NCBI GenBank assembly: GCA_004802725.1
Contig: SGPM01000009.1
Coordinates: 124,001 to 188,000, forward strand
Length of the DNA stretch: 64,000 nucleotides
Source of the DNA: Antrodiella citrinella
Lineage: Eukaryota > Basidiomycota > Agaricomycetes > Polyporales > Steccherinaceae
Direction of reading: 5' to 3'
Under the pieces are notes generated by a model. It did not search any database. It saw nothing but the letters and a program-made list of their open reading frames with translations, and was not told the DNA's origin. The position numbers and the translations under genes are program-made. Below are positions 23,787-34,666 of the stretch, one piece after another. The stretch's first letter is position 1, and the number at the start of each line of letters is the position of its first letter.

Positions 23787-24750
23787 ATTAGAGGGCTCCA
23801 GAGGGAAGACTGTCAGGAGGTGAAGATCATGAAGAGTGGAGACGGATAGTAGATGGTGGTACGCAGTCAAATTATCTTCTCGTCCCTGCGAGGTGTGTGA
23901 AATCACCCTACATGCTGATCTCATAAGGCACGCTGCTTTCCCGTTGCCTGCATCGTGTCTGGAGACCGTCGGTACACCTAGACACATCTCGCATTTCATC
24001 AATACCGTATCGGCGTATTGTCGACACCATCTCGAAACGGGTCTCGCTGCTCGCTGTACAAGTTATCTGGAGGTCCGGGGAATTACATACAGCGTCCTGT
24101 AGGCAATGGCCACGTTGTAACCACGAGGCATGTCTTCCAGGGCACGAGATTACTGACCTCAATAATGCAACGCGCGTCGTTGCTATCGGACCCCTCTCGA
24201 AGGACCTCTCTGTGCACCTCCAACTCCGGTAGTAATGGCACCGTGCATCATGCAGGCTCCGAATCCAGAAAGATCGAGGAGGGTCTCCCGGTTCGTGTCC
24301 AACAATGGTCGTGTTATGTCCAATATGATGAGGTGTAAGATACGAATTTTCGAAGTGAGGGAATTGTTTCGATTGCTCTCATGTTGGTCACGAAACAAGG
24401 TGCGGGCTGAATGGACTCAGGACTGCACAAGTTTTGAGCAAGCCATGGCCGCATATGGTGAACCCACTACCCAATGCAGACGGTATATTCCTCATGTGGC
24501 TAAAGCCTGCAGATGAAAGGCGCTCGCGTTACATTAGCCGTCAGCTGGCTTCGCACCTCGGTCCTCCAACTTCCAAGTCGCCCTCATCTGGGTTTCGAAC
24601 CGCTTCGAACGACGAGAACGACGCCATATCTCCAACACTCTGACTCCTACCCAGGTCATCATACCACACATCTTATACCTGCTTGACTAAATCTCTCAAT
24701 CACGTTTGCCGGAACTGCGAGAATATCATATTCCACTTCATACTGTCTGA
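23787..24750. other. Divergent intergenic region (HSP20-like / MFAP1)
   Basis: Upstream region shared by the HSP20-like gene (-) and MFAP1 (+). Several short open frames exist on both strands, none with a recognisable motif or good splice context. Nothing else is supported. Confidence 0.45.
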
Positions 24751-26468
24751 ATGTCATCAGCGCCACGGAAACAGGCCGCCAGACTTCCCAGGCCAGCGGC
24801 ACGCTACTGGAAGGGGAAAGTTCCAAAGGGTGCCGATGCTCTCGCCTCCGATTCTGACGAATCCGACGATGAGCAACAGGTCCAAGAGGGCGAGGAAGGA
24901 GATGTAATGATTGGAGGAGACGAGGACGAAGAAGACGAAGAAGAGCTGGAAGTTCGGGAGGTGCAAAAAGTTGGGGCCAAGAAGGGGATGAATGTGAGCT
25001 TGAAGGATGTAAGCGTGTCGAAGGAGGGTCGAGTGACGGTCGCTGGTAAAGACGAGGTTGGGCGAACGTTGGCTGAGCAGGAGGAGGAGGAAGAAGAGGA
25101 AGAAGAAGCGGAAGAGGAGGAAGAGGTACGAGGTCGTCACTCGTCTACTCTCGGCCTCGTCCACTAACTGGTAGCCCTCCCCAGTCCAGCGAAGAGGAAT
25201 CGTCTGAGGAAGAATCTGAGGACGAACCACCAAAGCCGCAATTCCGACCCGTCTTTGTACCAAAGTACGTGTGTTATAGCCAGACGCGTAGGTCGGTTCT
25301 ACTTATCGACGCTGACCTTGTAGGAGGGGACGTGCCACTATAGCTGAGAAGGAACAGCTTGCCCAGGACACGGAGGAAGCACAAAAGAAGAAGGAACTTG
25401 ACGCTGAAGAGAGGAAGAAACAGAGTCATGATTTGGTTGCTGAGAGCATCAAGCGGGAGTTGCTAGAAAGTGCGTTTACTGTTTCATCATATCATCACAT
25501 TTACTCATATATGCCATACAGAGGAGAAGGAAGAGATTGTTCCAGATATCGACGACACAGACGGCCTTGATCCTGAAGGCGAGTTTGAAGCATGGCGACT
25601 GCGCGAGCTGGCGCGTATCAAACGCGACAAGGAGGAGGAGCTCCGCAGAGAGCTGGAACGAGAAGAGGTCGAGCGCAGACGAGCTCTGCCCGAGGAGCAG
25701 AGAATGAAAGAGGACCTGGAACACGCCGAGCAGCTACGCGCAGAGAAGCCAAAGGGCCAGCAAAAGTTTCTGCAGAAATACTGGCACAAGGGTGCTTTCC
25801 ATCAGGACGAAGATATCCTCAAACGCGATTACACGGAGGCGACAGCATCGACAATGGATGTCTCACTTTTACCCAAAGTCATGCAAGTCAAAAACTTCGG
25901 CAAACGCAGTCGTACGAAGTATACACATCTGCTCGATCAGGATACCACTGGTTCTGCGAGTAATTTCGGTGGCGCCGCGAATGGAGCTGCAAGTGGGGCT
26001 TCAACGTCTGGTAGTGGATGTTTCCTGTGTGGTGGTCCACATATGAAGAAAGGTATGAGCTTTCTTTCCCGTTGTCATATGTTACTGACATGAATTGCAG
26101 ATTGTCCGCAAAATGAAAACCTGCCACCAGGCAAAAGGCCAGAATCCAACTGGCAGGGCAACAAGAGGCAAGATTTCGGATGGCAGGACAGAAAACAGGA
26201 TTCAGGCTGGCAAAGCAGGCCACAGAAGGGTCATGATCGCGAGAGGCCCAGGTCAAGATCGCCACCTCCCGTATCCAGACTTGACGATCGGAGAGAGCGA
26301 GACAGAGACAACGGCCGTGATTGGCGTAGGTCAAGGTCAAGGTCACCACGGCGGTATGACAATCGACGAAGAGACGATCAGAGGTATAAGGAGCGGCGGA
26401 GGTCGCGTTCACGCTCGGTCGAGCATGATCGTGATCGGGACGACAAACGCAGAAAGATAGCGGGATGA
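24751..26468 (+). CDS. MFAP1: MFAP1-type spliceosome protein with CCHC knuckle and RS tail
   Basis: Spliceosomal B-complex protein needed for pre-mRNA splicing, nuclear. The start at 24751 gives MSSAPRKQAARLPRPAARYW. Then come acidic Ser-Asp and Glu tracts, FRPVFVPKRGRATIAEKE, a long charged helix (EAWRLRELARIKRDKEEELR), and KPKGQQKFLQKYWHKGAFHQ. The family block is KVMQVKNFGKRSRTKYTHLL with DQDTT; this is where MFAP1 of animals normally comes near its end. Here the gene continues through an intron into a zinc knuckle CFLCGGPHMKKDCP and an Arg/Ser-rich tail (RRSRSRSPRRYDNRRRDD, KERRRSRSRSVEH) ending DKRRKIAG. The stop at 26466-26468 is 107 bp from the stop of the convergent helicase gene. Confidence 0.9.
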
Positions 26469-26575
26469 GCTCGCATCCATCTGTACAGTATCCATATTGC
26501 AATATAGGTAGTCGATAATTTACACAGGTTTCCTCTTCTATCTGAATGTAAAAATACAGCAGTGTTTCGACAGTA

Positions 26576-29500
26576 TCATGCCGGCGCCTTGAACTTCTTG
26601 TTTGGATATCCCACAGCAGTTCGTCCCATTCCCAATCGCTTCCTTGTAGTCGTACTGGGTCCGGACCCAGCCGTGGCGAGAGATGCACTAGGATGAGCAG
26701 GCATCTGCGCGGTCGTCTCCTTCCGAGCCGTTATTGAGGGTGCAGCCTTGGCATCGACAACTTGAAGGGGACTGATCTTGGAGTCGAACGACGACGGCTT
26801 GCTTGAGCTGCCTATCACAGCACCTTTGCGCAAATCGTTTATGGTTCTAGCGGGTTCTGCACCGCGCGTGAGGATGGCTGANTTCGAATCAACTTCTGGG
26901 GAGGGACTTCGAAGGTCTATGACCATTCCTGACGCAGAACCCGAACTTCCCGAAGCGAGGGCATTGCTTGATGANGTCGACTTGGCCTTCTGGACGAGAG
27001 AAAAATAACTATCGACTTTATGCGGGCGTGGTTGTGGCAGTTCCGGAGACGGACTTCGTAGGTCGATAATTGCTTGCGACTCGAGTTTGGGTACGGTGAC
27101 AGCAGATTTTCTGAGCCTAGCCTGTGCACGAGTAGCGCCATTCACGACGTGATCTGAAGAAGATACCAGAGGAGCTCTTGCAGGGCCATGGTTTGNGAGA
27201 AGCCTTGCGGGGATGTGTTCGCCTGATCGGAGTGTAGCTGCAGCCGTTGTGAAAGCGGCNGGACCTAGTTCAGAGAGTCAACAAGGTTGTGGCGGCGAAG
27301 NGTGATGACACTACCTTGATGTGCAGGCTCAGGAATTTCTACTCGGGGAGCCGAGTCGTCTTCCACATCTGCCCATTGATCCGAAAATGTTGAATATGAC
27401 TGAGTTTTCCTGCGCCTTTCTTCTTTGCTGNGGACACAAGTTAGACCAANCCAAAACCCTGTGCGAATGAACATACTATTCGTGTATCTTTCTTGCGACC
27501 ACGACCTCGTTTGGACATGTACGACCCAAGATTGTTGCGACGAGCTGTCTTGCTTCGTCATCTACCTTGGGGATTTGATCTGTGAACAGAGTCTATGCAC
27601 AGTGCGTAAGCTGCTGGNCGCGCTATACGTGAAAATACCAACCTCGCGACGCTCCTCCAGACAAGTAATGAAACCTGATAGCTCGCAAGGCATTTCTTGT
27701 CCGTGGACGAGCCTAGACTCGCAGTGTAAAAGTGTAAGGTAATTTTGTGCACGTGTACATGCGACATAGAGTAAACGCCTGCACAAAATATTTGAGTATC
27801 GACCACATCATTGTACCATTGATTGTGCAGACCTTTCTTCCTCCATATCCGTCGCGCGGGCAGCGGGAAANACGCCCAACTCAACTATAATCATGGTTTC
27901 AGAAGTGAATAACAGCGCTAGACGTGAACTCACCTGCGGGAACAAACACTACGGGCCATTCCAGACCTTTCGCGGCATGACAGGTCGCAATGGTCAATTT
28001 CTATGCTTCAAGATCAGTCACGACCTTGGTAAACGCCATATCAAAACTCACCGGACTCTTGTCGTCCTCTGCTGCGTCGGCATCAGTCGAAAGCATAGAT
28101 GCCTGTAGGAACAAACGCAGAGGCGTGTCACTGCCGATGGGCTTGTGAGCATATGTCACAGGAAGGAAGGCTATCCCTGGCCACTTACTCCATGGGATCA
28201 TCTTGCGAGCTCATTGGGCCTTCATCNACTTTGTTTGAACCAAGTGTTTCTGTTTCAGCCGCAAAGTTCATCAGCTCCTCAACATTCATTAATCGCTCCT
28301 CGTGATCCTTATNTGTCTTCTTAAGATGTTCTTCATAATTTATGATTTGAACGAGCTTTGGAATGAGAACACTTGGTGAGCAATACTAGGGCTGAAGTTA
28401 GACAATGGGCACTCGAAAATGAAGTGATCTCACCTGCTCTGCTCGTTCTCGCAAGAGTTGGATAGCTTCAACGAATTCGGCCAGTTTGTTCTTTGCGGGA
28501 GGTTTGGTATCTGGTATGTTTCCGGTGTATATACGTTCAGCAACCTCCATGGGCGATATCTTCAATTGCGCAGCTCTTGAGAGTATCTGCTCGACAGTCT
28601 GTTAAGAGGTCAGCTTAGAGCAACCCACGTTGCCGTGATCAGGCTGCTTACTTTCGGACCAATCGCTCTAGGTGGAACATTTATCACTCGAATAAATGCG
28701 GGAGCATATTGGGGGTTATCCACCAGTTGTAGGTAAGCTAGGAGATCTTTGATCTGATGGTGTAAAATGAGTACAGACAACTTGCACACGGAAAGCAAGC
28801 ACGACATACCTCAATACGTTCGAAGAACTTTCGACCACCAAGAACTCTGTGTGGGATGCCTTCTTTCTGCAGCTCACGCTCCAGTGCCCTAGATAAAGAG
28901 TTATAACGCACTGTGAAGGAGTTCGTGAGACTCAAAGGATAGAAGAATTGGTAAAACATACGGAGAATCGCAAAGTCGTCATACTTCAGCATCCCGCCGG
29001 TATAGGCGACAAGCCTCTTGACTTCTACTGCGATGAATAGCGCTTCATCACGACCATGCTTGAAGCCAAATAATAGTGGGCGAGAACCAGCAGCATGTGA
29101 TGTGAACAATGTCTTCGGCATTCGTGCCTTATCTAGAAGTAGGTAGGCCTTGAGAAATATGTCCAGGCAAGAAATGAAGCCGACGCACCTTCGGCAACTA
29201 TGGCAACGCTGCTGGCCAAGATCGCGCCCGTGGAGCGATAGTTCTGTTCCAGCAAGACTTGCGCAACAGATGAAAAATCTAGAACATTCGATATATGACA
29301 ACGCGACTGGTCACAATCAGAGAACGCACCTCGAGTCATTTTGCGTATGTTCTCAACTTCAGCTGAACGCCAGCCATATACTGTCCAATGACGATCATGA
29401 AAATGGTGTCACAGGAGGTCAACCGCGGGTTGTAGACTGACTTGATTGATCCGGGTCTCCAACAATTGTAACACATTTGTTCGCTGCTGCTATGACTTTC

Positions 29501-30396
29501 ATTAGCTCGTACTGCACGGTATTCGTATCTTGACTGTGAGATGATTGTAAGAGTGGCGCACGAAGAGTCAACATACTTGCGTACTCACAATTCATCCACC
29601 AAAATATGCTTGCACCAAGTAGCTACTTCGGGATTATCTCGAAACAGATGAACACCTTTGACGAGAAGGTCGTCAAAGTCCAAACTATTGCTCTTTCGCA
29701 GTGTATCCTGATACTCCGCATATATCTCCGCGATGGTTCTTGCCAGAAAATCCTTGTAATTAATTGGTTTTGACGGCACTTTCTTCAGTAGATCGCGCGG
29801 TGTGAGACCCTGAGCTTTGGCCTGAGATATCTTGGAGCTGATAGTACTTTCGTTGGGTACCGAACAGTCCATGGCCGCAAAGGATTCAGCATACTGTTTC
29901 AAGCTTTTCTTGAACAGCTTCTTACTATAAGATCATAAGACGTAGAGATCATGCCTGTGTTTTGATATCACATACCTTTCCTCCGCATCGCATATAGTAA
30001 AGTTCCCTCTAATGCCCACTTTATCGGCGTGACGACGGAGGAATTTCGCGCACAATGAGTGGAACGTGCCCATTCGGATCTGGTCGGTTTTGCCTTTTCC
30101 AATGAGCTTCTCCAGTCGTGTGCGCATTTCGCCAGCAGCTTTGTTCGTGAACGTTACGGCACAAAGAGAGGATGGTTGCAGTTTATGGTGTTTAATGAAG
30201 TGGACGATGCGACATGTCAGAACCCTAGTTTTGCCGCTCCCAGGCCCTGCGAGTATCTGGAGTGGGACATGTGGTGGATGCGTAACAGCTAAACAGCGGC
30301 AGTTAACGATGCAGTCATAAGTGGAGAGAAGATAGTTGCGTGGTCTCTACCTTGCATCTGAGCTGGATTGAGACCATCCAAATAGCTCGTCGACAT
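26576..30396 (-). CDS. SRS2: UvrD/SRS2-type ATP-dependent DNA helicase
   Basis: Superfamily 1A 3'-5' DNA helicase; the yeast enzyme strips Rad51 filaments and limits recombination at replication forks. The start at 30396 reads MSTSYLDGLNPAQMQAVTH, then Walker A in ILAGPGSGKTRVLTCRIVHF, motif Ia AVTFTNKAAGEM, MGTFHSLCAKFLRRHADKVG, Walker B HILVDELQDTN, IVGDPDQS with YGWRSAEVENIRKM, VLLEQNYRSTGAIL and RVLGGRKFFERIEIKDLLAY. Motif V is LTIATCHAAKGLEWPVVFVP and motif VI is RRLLYVACTRAQNYL. The C-terminal tail is disordered and has two copies of (I/V)IDLRSPSPE, resembling SUMO-interacting motifs. It ends NKKFKAPA at 26576. Eleven ambiguous bases fall between 26882 and 28313, so some residues and splice sites in the last third are uncertain. 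Confidence 0.88.
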
Positions 30397-30936
30397 GGCC
30401 GACATTGCCCGTCACCCTCTGCCACTCCGTTATCTACGCGTGGATTTGTATGTGCAACGAATGATTAGACAACAAGTCTGTGGTTATGGCTATTCGTGAA
30501 AAGGATAATGTGGAAGCTGAACGCAACCTGTCAGTGTTCAAGTCGCGTCATGTCCACGTGATCGTGAATTTAAAAGCGCCCCATACTTTGTTGTCCGCGG
30601 GTGCCGCGGTCTGCCGAGCCTGTACATTGACATCACACGACGGTACCGGTACGTTCGAACTTCGAGGAAGACCATGAGTACAGGAATTGTATACCTCGGA
30701 ACTGAGGTTCCTACACGCAGTTAATACATACTGTGGGATGTGTCGAAAGATAATGGACTATCGACTTTTGATGTACATTGCTCACAAGGTACTGAGTCGT
30801 GCTCCGCAAAATCTTCAGATGAAATTCGTAGTAATACATGCAATAGCCCAATGCAGCGTATTAGGGACATACATATCGTGTAATCCAGGATTGAAAATCG
30901 TAACAGAGAATAGAGATGACCTTTTGCGAAAAGTTT
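30397..30936. other. Intergenic spacer
   Basis: Between the start of the helicase gene and the stop of the sugar transporter gene, both on the minus strand. Short open frames at 30480-30677 and 30687-31016 show no family signature. No other element is seen. Confidence 0.5.
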
Positions 30937-33319
30937 TTAAGCCTTCTCATCGGCCGGTACATGTTCGTGAATCTCAGATGGGTCATCATAAGTATCGAGG
31001 CCGATACGCTTGCTGATAGCATCGTGGCGTGCTTGATCGCGGATGGCGAAGCCATGAGCACCGAAGACATCGTCCATCTCTTCCAAAGTAAGGCCCTTGG
31101 TTTCGGGAACCTGTGAAAGTAGTGTTGGCAAATCGTTCGGGTATATGGCAGGCGATACTTACGAAGAAGAGGATGAAGAGACCTCCGAGGAAGGAGAATG
31201 CTCCAAAGAACACAAAGGTTCCGAAGCCGAGGTGAGCTTGCATGGTGGGTGTGACTTGACCGACGATGAAGTTGTTCATCCAGTTGGAGGACGCAGCGAT
31301 AGAGAGACCCTTTCCACGAACGCTAAGGGGCCAGATCTCAGCGACCAAAATCCATGAGCAAGGTCCCCATGAGTAACCGAATGCCATGGCGAAGATCCAG
31401 ACGAACGCGCAAGCGGCCCAACCGGCATTTTGGTGCCTGAAAACATACAACGAATGGTCAACAAAGAGTCATAGGGACAAACATCTGATATGTACTCTGG
31501 CCAAGTGTCGTGATAGACGGCAGTCAAGACAGCGACGATGACGTGGCAGCCGGCCATGATGAAGGCACCGGAAACCAAGATAGGTTTACGGCCTGCGTTG
31601 TCGACCCAGATAACGGCGGGGATGGTAGCGAGGAACATACTGTCTCGGAGTTTAGCAGCTAGCTCAGATCGAAACGAGCCTGTTACTCACGCAATACCGA
31701 CAACACCAGTGGCCAAGAGGTTTACAGTGTTACCAGTGAGACCCAATGAAGTGAATATTGAAGGTGCGTAGTACAAGATAGCGTTGACACCCGTCCATTG
31801 CTGGAAGAACATAGTCCTGTGAGATATGAGATCAGAGTTGTGATCGGATGGTCTTCAGAAGAAGGACGTACAAAGTACCAATGGCAGTGCGGACGAGGAG
31901 AGCTAAATCGTATTCTTAGCTTCAAGATTAATGAGTATGAAATCCCTGTGTACTCACTGCGAGTGGTGATCAAGCTCGTGTAGTCGAATACACCGAGCTT
32001 GAAGTTCGACACCCAACCGCCATCCTGGTACTGAGGGAATTTTTCTGCGGCGGTCTCCTTCTCGAAGATATACTGAGCTTTGATCTCCCTATGCACACGC
32101 ACGGGTCAGTCAAAGAAAGTAGCACAGAAGCGGTCCTAAGATCACTGACAAAAACTCAATCTGGACGAGATCGGAATCTTTGGGCACACGACGAGCATTG
32201 CTGAGGACTGTGAGGGCCTCTTCGTCGCGACCCTGGTTCACGAGCCACCTGAAGTGAACTCAAGTCAATAAGGGACATCACCAAATACAATAATCAGCAT
32301 ACCTCGGCGAGAAGGGCATGAACAAAATACCACAACCAAGGATGATGGCGGGAACAAGTTGGAGAGCCAAGGGGACACGCCATGCAGCCTCGTGCTGACC
32401 GTCGCCGGTGCCACCGATGTAGTTGGTCCCGTAGTCAATCCAGAATGAAATGGCGATACCGAAAGTGATAGCAAGCTGCTGAAGAGCGACCAAACTTCCA
32501 CGGACCTCGGGGGGAGCCAACTCAGCGCTACAAACGCTCGTGTTAGAAAAAGTAGTAGTGGAGCAAAGGAAAACGGTGAACACTGACTTATAGAGGGGAA
32601 CAGCCATACTGAGAGAGCCGACACCCAGACCAGTAATGAAACGACCACCGAAAATGGACGACGCATGCATAGCAGCCGTTTGGACAATGACACCGATACA
32701 GAAGACAACAACAGCTATAAATGACAAGAATGAGCGCAGATACGACCAGCAATGCACGGAAGTCATACCAAAAAGAATAGTGTACTTTCGAGAGAGCTTA
32801 TCGGCCAAGTAACCTGTGCAAAGCACACCGAACCAAGCGCCAAGCTCAAGAATGGAGACGAGCCAACCCTTGAGACTAGGATCCGTTGCATCTTTGCCCA
32901 TGTGTTTGATGAAGTTGTTCATACTACGATAATGGTCAGAGAATGCAGGTACGCAGACGTCGGAGCACTCACCCCAATACACCAGAGAAAACACCCTGGT
33001 TGTAACCTGGCGTGTACTCCCGTAAATAAAAGCCTACAAAATCAACAGGACGATAAGCTCACCATAAAGGCTGTAGAGAGAATCGTCAGCTTGTCTATTA
33101 AAAAAATGTCGCAATGACGAGCTACTCACAGACCACCCAGAGAGGCGAAGACTGCCATCATGAAAACTCTCCGATTGTGGACCAAACCCGCCTTACAACA
33201 CGGAGCGATATCAGTATCCTAACGATCAGCAACGAGCACTGAATACACACCCAACCAGACGCGCCGGCGAGCTGCCTACGACGACTCGCAGTACCAGTGA
33301 TAACACCACCACCGGCCAT
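30937..33319 (-). CDS. MFS sugar porter (hexose/disaccharide transporter)
   Basis: Twelve-helix plasma-membrane sugar/H+ symporter of the major facilitator superfamily; the sugar cannot be told. The start MAGGGVITGTASRRR at 33319 is favoured. Family motifs follow in order: LEVGAW-like LELGAWFGVLCTGYLADKLS and RKYTILF after the loop, GRFITGLGVGSLSMAVPLY, AELAPPEVRGSLVALQQLAI (the PESTER-like R-G signature of sugar porters), FMPFSPRWLVNQGRDEEAL, QQWTGVNAILYYAPSIF, WVDNAGRKPILVSGAFIM and EIWPLSVRGKGLSIAASSN. The last helix ends FVPETKGLTLEEMDDVFG. The C-terminal tail is DPSEIHEHVPADEKA. Ten or so introns keep frame. The closest named groups are the fungal lactose permease/high-affinity glucose transporter subfamily. 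Confidence 0.9.
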
Positions 33320-34666
33320 AATCGTTCTTGTAGATGGGGCTAAAGGTAGGAGAAGGGGGAGGTGCGATGGCGTCAAGCTCAGCTGGTTCTTGGGAACGAA
33401 GGTGGGTATTTATGGCCCTTGGAGTCTCCGGCACCGCGTCCGGGGTAAGGGCTACGCTTGAAACCTTGACCCCACGGGGTGATTGGGGGGACATTCTTCT
33501 CGGAGAAACTGATGAGCCAACACAACCCAACGATGCTAGAATATCGCTATGTCCACTCACAAGCCCAGATCGCAACGACGCCCGGGGTCGAGCTAGCACC
33601 TGCTAGCAAAGACGATTTGCAACCTCTACGGTCAATATCTTGGTTCCCCCTCGAATTTTTGTATGTTTCGAATGAAGGGTTGTTTCAGGAAAAATGCTGC
33701 TGTCCATTGTTCCGGAGCGCGGTGAGGTGTGAGGAATCAGTGGAGAGCATTGCACTCACATGCGAGATTAACGGTCCGTCTCTCCCCGCGTCCCCCGCCA
33801 CATAGTTCAGACCAGCCTGACGATCAGATTGAATCCCGCACCCCAATCACTTTTTCGGAGGGTTTGTTGCAGCCACGAACGTCATAAGAAGACAAAGTCG
33901 ACACATATTTCTCCATGGTTTTTCCTACTTAGTGCGAAGAGCTTTTAGTTTACATAAGGAATGCATTTACGAAGAGCAAAGGAACTCGTACTCAATCTGA
34001 GGCGATCTCTCACCGTGACTCTCTTGCAGCGCTCTTCTCAGCCTGAAATGAAAATCGAATGGAGGGTTCATCCCAGGTTCATCTGGAAGCGTCCCCGTGT
34101 GAGTGCCGTATGGACGCGCCAAAGTACGTACCGGTTATGTAATCACGTCCGAGATCCATGATCTCCTCACACGAAACAGCGCGAACCCTAGTATGATCCT
34201 CGTGGAGGTACTTATACAGTATCAGGAGACATCATTCCGTTTGGGACGAGCAGCAGAGATTGCTTGTTTTGTTTCTCCACTTCTCGTTCCTAGAAAGACC
34301 AGGTGATGTGGCCGCATCAGTTCTTGACAGTCTTCTTGACGCTTGTCACCTCTTAGCAAGCTCCCGGGTCCGAAGTCTGCCTTTCGCCTGAGAACAGGAC
34401 ATGAACGGAATACGACGGAGTCTTGATCAAGCACTTAGCAAGCACTCATGTGCGTTTCCGTTGGATTCGAAGGTTGGCAATAGCCTACTGTATTTGTTGA
34501 TCGACCGAGAAAACTGGGTACACTGGACAGAAAGCAACACAAGAAGCCAGTCAAGGCCCTCGGATCGATCGTAATTGTACAACAAGAATTATTGTCATGC
34601 TCACAAGAATACAGAGGTCCGATGGCCAAGAGTACAAACGTTTCAAGACTGTGTTTGAACGGGCTC
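33320..34666. other. Intergenic, about 1.35 kb
   Basis: Upstream region of the sugar transporter and downstream region of the metacaspase. Small open frames on both strands (for example 33479-33805 and 33961-34161) lack recognisable motifs. I see no RNA gene or repeat. Confidence 0.45.

Noticed and set aside
24584..24620. GGGTTTCGAACC-like segment resembling a tRNA T-arm
   Set aside because: No acceptor stem, D-arm or anticodon stem could be folded around it.
25888..26688. 266-codon open frame antisense to MFAP1
   Set aside because: It lies opposite the coding exon of MFAP1, whose Arg/Glu-rich codons avoid stops on the other strand, and its product has no family features.
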